The position numbers were made by a program, and so were the translations under genes. Shown here piece by piece: positions 16,502-25,029 of a stretch of DNA of 53,013 bases (positions are counted from its first letter, which is position 1; the number at the start of each line of letters is the position of its first letter). Source of the DNA: an uncultured Chloroflexus sp. (GTDB lineage: Bacteria > Chloroflexota > Chloroflexia > Chloroflexales > Chloroflexaceae); assembly GCF_937951745.1 (NCBI RefSeq), contig NZ_CALFBQ010000033.1:1-53013 (forward strand). The letters are read 5' to 3'. The notes below the pieces were generated by a model. It searched no databases, was not told the origin of the DNA, and was given only the letters and a program-made list of their open reading frames with translations.

Positions 16502-17734
16502 ATGCGTATTTTGATGCTGACACTGATCGCACCTTATCCGCCCGACAGCGGCCCCAAGATCAAGACCTACAACGTGTTGCAGTACCTATGTGAGCGACAC
16601 GAGGTCACGCTAGTCTCGCTGGTGCGGAACGAGCAAGAGCGCGCGCATGCCGAATCGCTCCGCCGGATCTGCCGTGAAGTGTACACCGTGCCGTTCCAGC
16701 GTTCGCGCTGGAAAGATGCGCGCTTTTTGCTCAAGAGCGCCCTCACCGGTGAGTCGTTCATTCTCAGTCGCGACGCCTCGCCGGAACTGCACCAGTTGCT
16801 GCGCCAACTAACCGCGCGTGAGCATTTTGACATCATTCATGCCGACCAGCTCAATATGGCGTCGTTTGCGGTTGATTTACCGGGAGGGGCGCGGATCATC
16901 GACCAACACAATGCCGTGTGGACGATTGTCGCCCGCATGGCGGCCCGGTCTGATCTGATCCGACGAATCGGATTGCAGATCGAAGCTCGCCGGCTGCGGC
17001 GGGCCGAGGCGCGGTTGTGCGCGCGCTTTGATGGCATGCTGGTGGTAAGTGAACCAGATAATGCATTTCTCAAGCTCGCCGCCGCCGACGCTGGGGTCGA
17101 ATTGCCGCCCACGGCGATCATTCCGATCGCGATTGATGCTCACAGCGAAGCGCCGGTGCAACGGCACAGCGCACCCAATACGATCCTCAGTATGGCGACG
17201 ATGTTTTGGCCACCCAATGTCGATGGCGTGCTCTGGTTTGCCCGCGAAGTCTGGCCATTGGTACAACAAGCCGTGCCACAGGCGCGGGTCGCGTTGGTTG
17301 GTTCGCGCCCACCGGAGACGGTGCGCCAGTTAGCCGCCGATCCCGCGATTGAAGTGCCCGGCTACGTTGCCGATCCACGTCCATACCTCGAACGGACGGC
17401 AGCTTTGATCGTGCCGGTGCATGCCGGCGGCGGCATGCGGGTGAAGATCTTGGAAGCTTTAGCCCGTGGCCTGCCAATCGTCTCAACGACCATCGGGTAC
17501 GAAGGGATTGACCTGACGCCGGGAGAGCACCTGCTAGTGGGTGACACGCCGCAGACGTTTGCCGAAGCGTTAATCCGGCTCCTGCGCGATCCGGAGCTAG
17601 GGCGACGATTAGCCGCGCAGGGGCGGCGCGTCGCCGAAGAGCGCTACGACTGGAGAGTAGTCTGCCCAGCTATCGATCACCTGTACGCCACTGCACTGCA
17701 ACGAGTCAATTCTCTGCCAGCGGGTCAGCGATGA
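16502..17734 (+). CDS. GT4-family glycosyltransferase
   Basis: This 410-residue GT-B protein has an N-terminal acceptor domain with MRILMLTLIAPYPPDSGPK. Its C-terminal donor-binding domain carries the signature around PVHAGGGMRVKILEALARGLPIVSTTIGYEGI (about 305-337), including the conserved Glu in KILEALARG. Family members transfer sugars from nucleotide donors to lipid-linked acceptors on the cytoplasmic face. Its stop overlaps the next GT4 gene by 4 bases (ATGA), so the two are probably translated together and may add successive sugars. Confidence 0.85.
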   Translation: MRILMLTLIAPYPPDSGPKIKTYNVLQYLCERHEVTLVSLVRNEQERAHAESLRRICREVYTVPFQRSRWKDARFLLKSALTGESFILSRDASPELHQLLRQLTAREHFDIIHADQLNMASFAVDLPGGARIIDQHNAVWTIVARMAARSDLIRRIGLQIEARRLRRAEARLCARFDGMLVVSEPDNAFLKLAAADAGVELPPTAIIPIAIDAHSEAPVQRHSAPNTILSMATMFWPPNVDGVLWFAREVWPLVQQAVPQARVALVGSRPPETVRQLAADPAIEVPGYVADPRPYLERTAALIVPVHAGGGMRVKILEALARGLPIVSTTIGYEGIDLTPGEHLLVGDTPQTFAEALIRLLRDPELGRRLAAQGRRVAEERYDWRVVCPAIDHLYATALQRVNSLPAGQR

Positions 17735-18951
17735 TGAACATTTTGTTTGTTGCGCCCTACACCCCATCACCGATTCGCGTGCGTCCGTACCAATTCATCA
17801 GGCATTTAGCGCAGCGCGGGCATACGATCACGCTGGTGAGCGCCGCCGACAATGCGGCAGCGCTCACCGAACTGCGAACAATTTGCCGGCGGGTAGTCGC
17901 AGTGCCGGTGCGACGCACCGATCACCTGCTGGCCTACGCGCGCGCCGTACCGAGCGAACTGCCCCTGCAAGCGGCCCACTGCCTAACTCCCGCGATGGTC
18001 GCAGCGGTCACGCACGAAATCAAGCATGGTGAACATCACGTCATCCACATCGAACACCTCCGCGCGGCTGAGATCGTCCGCGTCGCCTTGCACCAATGCG
18101 GCGACGGCCCTCCTGCCGTGCTCGATGCCGTTGACAGTATCACCCTCTTATTCGAGCGCACACTGCGGCGCGGCGCCAACCTAAGCAGCCGGCTGCGCGC
18201 GCTGGCCGATCTGGCCCGCACCCGGCGTTACGAAGCCGCCTACCCGCACCGCTTCGCCGCAATCGCGGTGACCTCGCCCGAAGACCGCTGGGCATTGATG
18301 ACACTCAACCGCGCCCTCGACCGTCCGGGAGGCAGCCCAATCATCGTCGCGCCGAACGGGGTCGATCTGACCTACTTTCAAGCCTATACCGGCCCGCGCC
18401 AACCGCACCATCTTGTCTTCACCGGCAAGATGAGCTACCACGCGAACGAGGCAGCCGCGCGCTACTTAATTGAAGAGATTATGCCGCGCGTATGGGCCAA
18501 ACGGGCCGAAGTGACCGTCACCTTGGCCGGGGCCGAGCCGGGGCCGCGACTGCGCGGCTATGCCCGTGATCCGCGGATCACTGTGACCGGCGCCGTACCC
18601 GACCTACGCCCCTACCTCACCGAAGCCACACTGGCGGTCGCCCCCATCCGCTATGGCGTAGGGGTGCAGAATAAAGTGCTTGAAGCGATGGCCACCGCTA
18701 CGCCCGTTATTACCACCCGACAAGCGACGGTTGCGCTCAGCGCGCAGCCCGGACACGATCTGGTGGTTGCTGAAGATGCCAACAACTTCGCCGATACCAT
18801 CCTCACCTTGCTCGCCGATGATGAGCGTCGCGCTGCGATTGGGCAAGCGGGACGCATGTACGTCGAGCGCCATCACAACTGGCAGCAGAGTGTTAGCCGG
18901 CTGGAAGCCGTCTACGCTTCAGCCGGCACATCACTACCTTACCGCCAGTGA
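17731..18951 (+). CDS. GT4-family glycosyltransferase
   Basis: This 406-residue GT-B protein has an N-terminal domain starting MNILFVAPYTPSPIRVRPYQF. Its C-terminal domain carries the family landmarks VFTGKMSYHANEAAARYL and APIRYGVGVQNKVLEAMATATPVITT, with the conserved Glu in KVLEAMA. This ending is common in PEP-CTERM/XrtA-associated and related sugar transferases. It is translationally coupled to the upstream GT4 gene. It probably adds one sugar to the repeat unit on the polyprenyl carrier; donor and linkage are unknown. Confidence 0.85.
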   Translation: MMNILFVAPYTPSPIRVRPYQFIRHLAQRGHTITLVSAADNAAALTELRTICRRVVAVPVRRTDHLLAYARAVPSELPLQAAHCLTPAMVAAVTHEIKHGEHHVIHIEHLRAAEIVRVALHQCGDGPPAVLDAVDSITLLFERTLRRGANLSSRLRALADLARTRRYEAAYPHRFAAIAVTSPEDRWALMTLNRALDRPGGSPIIVAPNGVDLTYFQAYTGPRQPHHLVFTGKMSYHANEAAARYLIEEIMPRVWAKRAEVTVTLAGAEPGPRLRGYARDPRITVTGAVPDLRPYLTEATLAVAPIRYGVGVQNKVLEAMATATPVITTRQATVALSAQPGHDLVVAEDANNFADTILTLLADDERRAAIGQAGRMYVERHHNWQQSVSRLEAVYASAGTSLPYRQ

Positions 18952-18966
18952 TGAAGAAATCTTCAT
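18951..18966 (+). terminator. Weak 7-bp hairpin at the GT4 stop
   Basis: ATGAAGA at 18951-18957 pairs with TCTTCAT at 18960-18966, followed by GTTTTCC. The stem is short and A/T-rich, so termination here is uncertain. The remaining 128 bases to the next gene hold nothing recognised apart from the ribosome-binding site AGGAGAAGG before 19095. Confidence 0.3.
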
Positions 18967-19094
18967 GTTTTCCACGCTAATCTTCAGAGCATCTTTAGCT
19001 CATACATCGATAATTTGACTGGCATTGGAGTAGCGCTTTCTATTCAACACCTTGCTCTCGCTCATCACCGGCGCCTGTTTACGAGGAGAAGGTC

Positions 19095-19850
19095 ATGACC
19101 GGATACGACATATCGATTGTGATCCCCTGCTACAACGAAGCTGAAGGCATGGATGCAATGCACGAGCGGCTCACGCAGGCGTTGGCCACCCTCCGCGAGC
19201 GCGGACGGATTCAACTCGTGCTGGTCAATGATGGCAGCCGTGACGGCACTGGCGAATTGCTTGAGCAGACCTTTGGCGGCTGGCCCGATACAGTGATTGC
19301 GCATCACGCCACTAATCGCGGCTTAGGGGCCGCCTTGCGCACCGGCTTCGCACATGCCACGGGTGACGTGATTGTTACCTGCGATAGTGATGGCACCTAC
19401 CCATTCAGCGAGATCCCGGCGCTGCTCAACCGGTTAACGCCCGATGTCGATCTGGTGACAGCGTCGCCGTATCACGCAGACGGCGGGATCGAGAACGTGC
19501 CAGCCTACCGGGTCTTCATCAGCAAATCTGCTTCGCTCTGTTATCGCGTGCTGGTCAATCCGCGCATCCACACCTACACCGCTCTCTTCCGCGCTTGCCG
19601 GCGTGAAGTCATCGAACGGGTCACCACGTATGCCGACGGATTTTTGATGGTGACTGAATGGTTGGTTGAAGCGATCCTCAGCGGTTATCGGGTCGCCGAA
19701 TACCCAACCACGCTGCGGGTGCGGCAGTACGGGCAATCGAAAGCGCGGGTGTGGCAAATCACGAAAACCCACCTACGGTATATGGCCGGCATTCTGCGCC
19801 GCCGATTATGGGCGCAACCGCGAACCAAAGCGCTACCACGCAGCCACTAA
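19095..19850 (+). CDS. GT2 polyprenyl-phosphate sugar synthase-like
   Basis: This 251-residue soluble GT-A domain has IVIPCYNEAEGM, LVNDGSRDGT and CDSDGTYPFSE at the metal site (DxD-like). It resembles the catalytic domain of DPM1/ArnC-type enzymes that transfer a sugar from a nucleotide to polyprenyl phosphate. No membrane segment follows, unlike the GT2 protein at 9769. It lies 30 bases before an EamA/ArnE-like small transporter, the pairing known from the Arn system. The inferred job is to make a polyprenyl-P-sugar that its neighbour flips. Confidence 0.8.
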   Translation: MTGYDISIVIPCYNEAEGMDAMHERLTQALATLRERGRIQLVLVNDGSRDGTGELLEQTFGGWPDTVIAHHATNRGLGAALRTGFAHATGDVIVTCDSDGTYPFSEIPALLNRLTPDVDLVTASPYHADGGIENVPAYRVFISKSASLCYRVLVNPRIHTYTALFRACRREVIERVTTYADGFLMVTEWLVEAILSGYRVAEYPTTLRVRQYGQSKARVWQITKTHLRYMAGILRRRLWAQPRTKALPRSH

Positions 19851-19880
19851 CCAATGGCTGCGAGATGATGGGAGAAACGC

Positions 19881-20339
19881 ATGCAACAGGTGGAAGAACG
19901 CACGATTGCAACGACCGCACTAGCAGACGCCACAGAAACCGAGCAACCAACGCCACGAAAGGGCAAACTGGCTATGAGCACGATTATGCTGATTTTGATT
20001 GCCACTGCGCTAGGGGTGATCGGTCAGATGATGCTAAAGCAGGGGATGGGATCGATGGGGCCATTGGCGCTGACATTAGACACGACTCCCAGCATTGTTT
20101 GGCGAATCGTCACCTCGCCGATGGTGATTGGCGGTCTACTGATCTATGGCATCGGCACCTTCTTCTGGCTGATCACTCTCTCGCGAATCGAACTCAGCGT
20201 GGCCTACCCGTTCGTGAGTCTCAACCATATCATCATCTTCCTATTGGCATGGCTTGTGTTGCACGAACAGGTGAACCCGCTGCGCGCCGCCGGCGTGATA
20301 GTGATCTGCGCCGGTATGTTGATGGTTGCGCGCTCCTAG
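19881..20339 (+). CDS. EamA/SMR-like small membrane transporter
   Basis: This 152-residue protein has a polar N-terminus of about 30 residues, then four hydrophobic helices (TIMLILIATALGVIGQMML, PMVIGGLLIYGIGTFFWLIT, YPFVSLNHIIIFLLAWLVL, AAGVIVICAGMLMVA). The sequence LSRIELSVAYPFVSL with the following helix is typical of small EamA-type proteins such as ArnE/ArnF, which flip undecaprenyl-P-aminoarabinose. Next to an ArnC-like GT2 gene, it is a candidate flippase subunit for a lipid-linked sugar. ATG 19881 is chosen for its GGGAG site; a Met before the first helix at 19975 is an alternative. Confidence 0.7.
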   Translation: MQQVEERTIATTALADATETEQPTPRKGKLAMSTIMLILIATALGVIGQMMLKQGMGSMGPLALTLDTTPSIVWRIVTSPMVIGGLLIYGIGTFFWLITLSRIELSVAYPFVSLNHIIIFLLAWLVLHEQVNPLRAAGVIVICAGMLMVARS

Positions 20340-20373
20340 CTATCGTTCACATCACCGTATTGGGGGGAGGATC

Positions 20374-20976
20374 ATGAACACACTCACGTCATACTTTGAC
20401 CAAATTCGCCAGACGCTTGAGCAGTTGCCGCAGGCGTCGCTGCAACAGGTGGCTGATGCGCTGTGGGCAGCGTATAAACGCGATGCCACCATCTTTGTGT
20501 GCGGGAATGGCGGTAGCGCCGCGACTGCCTCGCATTTTGTCTGCGATTTGGCGAAGTGGACGATCAAACCATCAGTGCGCCGGGTGCGCGCGATCGCCCT
20601 CACCGACAATGTACCGCTCATTACCGCATGGTCGAACGATCAAAGCTATGCCGATGTCTTCGTCGAGCAATTAAAGGCGCTCTATCGCGATGGCGATATC
20701 ATCGTCGCCATTTCGGGCAGCGGCAATTCGCCGAACGTGGTGCGCGCCATCGAGTGGGGTAATGTAGTTGGCGCTGTCACCATTGGCCTGACCGGCTTCA
20801 ACGGCGGACGCCTGCACCAGATTGCGCAGATCGGTCTGCACATCAATAACCACGTGATGCCGCAAGTAGAAGATATTCACAGCACTATCTGCCACGCGCT
20901 AGCGGTCAACTTGGGCCAGCAGATTGAACTGTCGCTCCAGCCGGCAATCTTGCAGACAGTTGAAGTAGGAGGTTAG
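20374..20976 (+). CDS. SIS-domain phosphosugar isomerase, GmhA-like
   Basis: This 200-residue SIS protein has the phosphosugar-binding motifs FVCGNGGSAATASHF (41-55) and VAISGSGNSPNVV (111-123), and the C-terminal QVEDIHSTICHAL. In sedoheptulose-7-phosphate isomerase GmhA the metal ligands are His, Glu, Gln and His. Here the equivalents appear to be His54, Asp58, Glu166 and His174, which are conservative changes. It may make a heptose phosphate for a glycan or act on another phosphosugar. GGGGGGAGG lies 3 bases before the chosen ATG and supports this start over the earlier frame. It ends 2 bases before the aminotransferase gene. Confidence 0.75.
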   Translation: MNTLTSYFDQIRQTLEQLPQASLQQVADALWAAYKRDATIFVCGNGGSAATASHFVCDLAKWTIKPSVRRVRAIALTDNVPLITAWSNDQSYADVFVEQLKALYRDGDIIVAISGSGNSPNVVRAIEWGNVVGAVTIGLTGFNGGRLHQIAQIGLHINNHVMPQVEDIHSTICHALAVNLGQQIELSLQPAILQTVEVGG

Positions 20977-20978
20977 CG

Positions 20979-22073
20979 ATGATCCCGGTTGCCCGTCCTC
21001 TGATTGGGCGCGAAGAAGAAGAGGCCGTCCTCGCCGTGTTGCGGTCGGGTATGATCGCGCAAGGGCCGGAAGTGGAGCGATTCGAGACCGAATTTGCCGC
21101 GTTATGCGGCACGCGCCATGCCGTTGCCGTGATGAACGGCACCGTCGCGCTGTACCTCGCGCTCTTGGCCCACAATATCGGGCCGGGTGATGAAGTGATC
21201 ACGACACCATTCAGCTTCATCGCCACCGGCAACAGCATCCTGATGGCTGGCGCGACACCAGTGTTCGTTGATATCGATCCGCACACCTACAACATCAATC
21301 CCGATCTGATCCCCGCTGCGATCACCTCGCGGACGCGGGCGATTATGCCAGTGCATCTCTACGGGCAACCGGCTGATATGGCGCCGATAATGGAGTTAGC
21401 GCAGCGGTACCATCTGGCCGTGATCGAAGATGCCGCGCAAGCCATCGGCGCTACTTACCGCGGCAAACCAGTCGGCAGCTTTGGGGTTGGCTGTTTCTCG
21501 CTCTACGCCACGAAAAACGTGACTAGTGGTGAAGGCGGCATGATCACGACTAACGATCCGGCCATTGCCGAGCGGTTACGGTTGCTGCGCAACCATGGCA
21601 GCCGGGTGCGCTACTACCACGAACTGCTTGGTTATAACTTCCGGATGACCGACTTGCAGGCTGCGATTGGCCGGGCGCAATTGGCCAAGTGCGATCGCTT
21701 CAATTCAAAACGAATCGCGAACGCCGCGTTTCTAAGCGAACAGATTCGCCACTCCGCCGTGATTACGCCCTTTGTCCAGCCTGATGTGCGGCACGTCTTC
21801 CACCAGTACACCATCCGGGTATTAGGTGATCGCGACGCAGCGATCAAGCAATTGAATGCAGCCGGCGTCGGCACGGCCATCTTCTACCCGCTGCCGATCC
21901 CGCAACAACCGCTGTACCGCAAGTTGGGCATTGAAGCCGAAACCCCAGTAGCTGATCGGGTGGCGCGTGAAATTATCGCTTTGCCGGTGCATCCGGCATT
22001 GAGCGACGACGAGCTACACCAGATCGCAGCAGCGGTCAATGCATTGACTGTGAGCGATCCGGTGACTGCCTAG
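20979..22073 (+). CDS. DegT/DnrJ/EryC1/StrS-family sugar aminotransferase
   Basis: This 364-residue PLP enzyme of the sugar aminotransferase family has NGTVALYLAL near 50, EDAAQAIGA (Asp of the cofactor site) and the PLP lysine Lys179 in SLYATKNVTSGEGG. It also has the RNHGSR and NFRMTDLQAAIG motifs. It transfers an amino group from glutamate to a keto-nucleotide sugar. The Gfo/Idh dehydrogenase at 25030 could supply a 3-keto substrate, as in the GnnA/GnnB or WlbA/WlbC pairs; this is inference. Spacing of 2 bases to the isomerase suggests an operon. Confidence 0.9.
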   Translation: MIPVARPLIGREEEEAVLAVLRSGMIAQGPEVERFETEFAALCGTRHAVAVMNGTVALYLALLAHNIGPGDEVITTPFSFIATGNSILMAGATPVFVDIDPHTYNINPDLIPAAITSRTRAIMPVHLYGQPADMAPIMELAQRYHLAVIEDAAQAIGATYRGKPVGSFGVGCFSLYATKNVTSGEGGMITTNDPAIAERLRLLRNHGSRVRYYHELLGYNFRMTDLQAAIGRAQLAKCDRFNSKRIANAAFLSEQIRHSAVITPFVQPDVRHVFHQYTIRVLGDRDAAIKQLNAAGVGTAIFYPLPIPQQPLYRKLGIEAETPVADRVAREIIALPVHPALSDDELHQIAAAVNALTVSDPVTA

Positions 22074-22166
22074 CGACGTTGTAAAACCAATACCTGCGAT
22101 GACCGGCCTTGCCGCTGCTAGCGGCGGGAAATGGGCAACGGGGGTCAAGAAAGGGAGATGCAATCA

Positions 22167-23513
22167 ATGGTCGATATTATCGGCGGCGGCATTCTCGGGC
22201 TAAGCCTTGCGTATGAGCTGCTCAAGCGCGGCACACCGGTACGGGTGTGGGAGCGCGCCAGCACGCTTGGCGGGCTCATGGGCCGCACGCGCTTTCCTGA
22301 GCTTGGCGGGATGGAGTGCGATCGCTACTATCACGCGATCCTCAGCAGTGATCGCACCCTGATGAACCTGTTTGATGAGCTTGGACTGCGCAGCCGCTTG
22401 CGCTATACCGCGACCAAGATGGGCTTTTACCACAACGGCAACATCTACCCGATGTCAACGCCGTTGGAGTTTCTGCGCTTTCCGCCACTGCGTATGATCG
22501 ATCGTCTGCGCCTCGCTTACACCATTCTTGCCTGCCGCCAGATCAAAGACTGGCGCCGTCTCGAACAACTCCCGGTCGCCGAGTGGCTCACCCGTCTCAG
22601 TGGTGAACGCACGGTGCGTCATGTGTGGGCGCCACTGCTACGAGCCAAGTTCGACGGCGATTTTAGCCAAGTGCCGGCCACCTACATCTGGTCACGGCTA
22701 GTGCGCACGACCGATACCCGCACCAAAGGCGGCAGCCAAGAGTTGATGTGCTACCTGCCCAATGGCTATCAAGAATTGATTGATGCGCTGGCGGCGGCTA
22801 TCCGGCAGCGCGGCGGCCAGATCGAACTGAACGCGACAATCGACACGATCAAAGTTGAGGATGGGCGCGTCAGCGGGCTGGTTGTCAATGGTCACGAAAT
22901 CTCAGCCGACCATGTGGTGATTACGGCCCAAACCCCAATCGCCCGCCGGTTGTTGCCGCCGGAAGCGGCAGCCGTATCAGCACGGTGGGGCCAACTCGAC
23001 GGCTTTTTGGGCATTGTTTGCATGCTGGTCGTGCTGCGCCGCCGGCTGACGCCCTACTACACACTCAATATCACCGACGAGCGCATTCCGTTCACCGGCG
23101 TCATCGAGACGACCAACTTGATCGATCCGCAGTACGTGGGCGGGTATCATCTCGTCTACCTGCCGAAATACGTCGCCGCCGACAGCCGGTTTGCCCGTAT
23201 GCCTGATGATGAGTTGCGTCACGTCTTCCTTGGCTATCTGCGGCAGATGTTCCCCGATCTGCGCGACGATGAGATCGCTGCGATCCGGATCGGGCGGGAA
23301 CGGTATGTGGAGCCAATCCACCCCATTGGCGCAACCGACTTGATCCCGCCGATCACCACTGACATTCACGGTCTTTTCCTTGCCAATACCGGCCAAATCT
23401 ACCCGCAACTCACCAACGGCGAATCGGTTTGCGCCTTTGCGCGCTCGGTAGCAGGACAGATTCAGCCGATCGTTACCCAGCATCCATCGGCAGCCGCTTT
23501 ATCACTTGCCTGA
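22167..23513 (+). CDS. FAD-dependent oxidoreductase (amine-oxidase/UGM-like)
   Basis: This 448-residue flavoprotein has an N-terminal Rossmann fold, DIIGGGILGLSLAYELLKRG, with the acidic residue of the ERAS segment binding the ribose. The following STLGGLMG is the second glycine-rich motif. It belongs to the broad protoporphyrinogen-oxidase/amine-oxidase clan, members of which recur in polysaccharide loci. Its substrate is unknown; mutase-like action on a nucleotide sugar or oxidation of a lipid are possibilities. The start at 22167 is favoured because AAGGGAG (22151-22157) lies 9 bases upstream; ATG 22158 abuts that site. Confidence 0.7.
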   Translation: MVDIIGGGILGLSLAYELLKRGTPVRVWERASTLGGLMGRTRFPELGGMECDRYYHAILSSDRTLMNLFDELGLRSRLRYTATKMGFYHNGNIYPMSTPLEFLRFPPLRMIDRLRLAYTILACRQIKDWRRLEQLPVAEWLTRLSGERTVRHVWAPLLRAKFDGDFSQVPATYIWSRLVRTTDTRTKGGSQELMCYLPNGYQELIDALAAAIRQRGGQIELNATIDTIKVEDGRVSGLVVNGHEISADHVVITAQTPIARRLLPPEAAAVSARWGQLDGFLGIVCMLVVLRRRLTPYYTLNITDERIPFTGVIETTNLIDPQYVGGYHLVYLPKYVAADSRFARMPDDELRHVFLGYLRQMFPDLRDDEIAAIRIGRERYVEPIHPIGATDLIPPITTDIHGLFLANTGQIYPQLTNGESVCAFARSVAGQIQPIVTQHPSAAALSLA

Positions 23514-23521
23514 GGTGACGT

Positions 23522-25000
23522 ATGAGCCTGACCAGTGTTGAGCTAACCAAAGTAGCTGCTACTCATTCCGACCGCGAGGCGATCTCGTACCGGAAGCTGG
23601 CTCTGATCGGCACGCTGATGGTAGGCGACGCAGCGGTGATTACCTTGAGCTTCCTACTCGCGTATGCGGTGCGCTTTTTCACCAACTTGCCCATCTTCGC
23701 CGAAGGCGCAATGCAACCAGAGTTTTATAGTCTCTTGATTGCAATGCTGGTGCCCGGCTGGATCGCGCTCTTTGCGATGCATGGACTGTACCAGCACACG
23801 GCGCTGTTCAACGGCACCCACGAATACAATCAGGTCTTCAATGCCGCCAGTAAGGGGATGTTGTTGGTCGTCATACTTACCTTCTTCTTGCCGGATATCG
23901 TCGTGGCTCGCGGCTGGCTGGTGATGAGCTGGATCCTCTCGTTTAGCTTAACGATCGCGTGGCGGTTCGGCTTTCGCCGCATCGTGTACTGGTTGCGGCG
24001 GCGTGGCCATTTGCTTGAGCGCGTATTGTTGGTCGGCGCTACTGAAGAGGGCCGGGCCATTGCCGAGCAGTTGCTGGCCGAACAACGGGCTGGCGCGCAG
24101 ATTGTGGGCTTTATTGATGACCGGTTGCCGGTGGGAAGCGACGTGATCGCTGGCAAGGCGCGGATATTGGGGACAACACGTGATTTTGTGCAACTGGTCA
24201 AAGAACAAAACGTTGAGACGATTATTATTGCCGATACCAACTTGATCCGCGAACACCTGATCAACCTCAACGGCGCCATGGATCTGCTGAACCAACTCGA
24301 AGTGCGGCTAGCGCCGGGGCTGTTTGACCTGCTTACGATTGGCGTGCAGGTACGCGAGCAAGGGGCAGTACCGCTGTTAAGCCTCAACAAGACGCGCATT
24401 ACCGGCTTGCATGCAATTGGCAAGACGATCATCGACCGGGTAGGAGCGCTGGTTGGCCTCATCTTGCTCGCACCGCTGTTTCTGATCGTTGCAATCGCGA
24501 TTAAGCTTGATAGTCCCGGCCCGATCTTCCACCGCCGGCGCGTGATCGGAGTCGGCTACCGCGAGTTCGATGCGTTCAAGTTCCGCACAATGTACGTTGA
24601 CGGCGACCAGCGCCTCACGCCGGAACAGCGGGAAGCATTACAAACCCACGGTAAGCTGAAGGACGATCCCCGGATTACGCCGATCGGTCGCTTTTTGCGC
24701 CGCACGAGCATCGATGAACTCCCACAACTCTTCAATGTGTTGCTGGGTCAGATGAGCTTGGTTGGGCCACGCATGATCACCACCAGCGAAATGCACCATT
24801 TTGGGCGCTGGCAGCATAACTTGTTGACTGTGCGACCGGGCTTAACTGGGTTGTGGCAGATCAGTGGGCGGAGCAATCTCGGTTATGAGCATCGCGTCCG
24901 GCTCGATATGCACTATATCCGCAACTATTCGATCTGGTTAGACCTGTTGATTATCTATCGCACTATCCCGGCGCTCTTGAAGGGTGAAGGAGCGTATTGA
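23522..25000 (+). CDS. Polyprenyl glycosylphosphotransferase (WbaP/CpsE type)
   Basis: This 492-residue protein initiates repeat-unit synthesis. Four N-terminal membrane helices occupy about residues 20-150 and are followed by a nucleotide-binding-like domain (RVLLVGATEEGRAIAEQLL). After another membrane segment (near 300) comes the bacterial sugar transferase domain, with DSPGPIFHRRRVIG, FDAFKFRTM, RRTSIDELPQLFNVL, MSLVGPR and RPGLTGLWQISGRS. This family transfers a sugar-1-phosphate from a nucleotide sugar to undecaprenyl phosphate on the cytoplasmic face. It is the expected first step of the polysaccharide made by this locus. Its start follows the FAD gene by 8 bases. Confidence 0.9.
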   Translation: MSLTSVELTKVAATHSDREAISYRKLALIGTLMVGDAAVITLSFLLAYAVRFFTNLPIFAEGAMQPEFYSLLIAMLVPGWIALFAMHGLYQHTALFNGTHEYNQVFNAASKGMLLVVILTFFLPDIVVARGWLVMSWILSFSLTIAWRFGFRRIVYWLRRRGHLLERVLLVGATEEGRAIAEQLLAEQRAGAQIVGFIDDRLPVGSDVIAGKARILGTTRDFVQLVKEQNVETIIIADTNLIREHLINLNGAMDLLNQLEVRLAPGLFDLLTIGVQVREQGAVPLLSLNKTRITGLHAIGKTIIDRVGALVGLILLAPLFLIVAIAIKLDSPGPIFHRRRVIGVGYREFDAFKFRTMYVDGDQRLTPEQREALQTHGKLKDDPRITPIGRFLRRTSIDELPQLFNVLLGQMSLVGPRMITTSEMHHFGRWQHNLLTVRPGLTGLWQISGRSNLGYEHRVRLDMHYIRNYSIWLDLLIIYRTIPALLKGEGAY

Positions 25001-25029
25001 TTATACGTCATAGGACGGGGAGGGGAGCA

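Noticed and set aside
19751..20377. A 208-residue plus-strand frame
   Set aside because: It overlaps the GT2 and EamA genes in another frame, is His/Arg-rich and has no family features.
22167..23513. Assignment as protoporphyrinogen oxidase HemY
   Set aside because: Only the general FAD/NAD folds are shared and the position in the glycan locus argues against a haem role.
23830..24462. A 210-residue minus-strand frame
   Set aside because: It is antisense to the conserved sugar transferase gene and is basic and Ser/Thr-rich without recognisable motifs.
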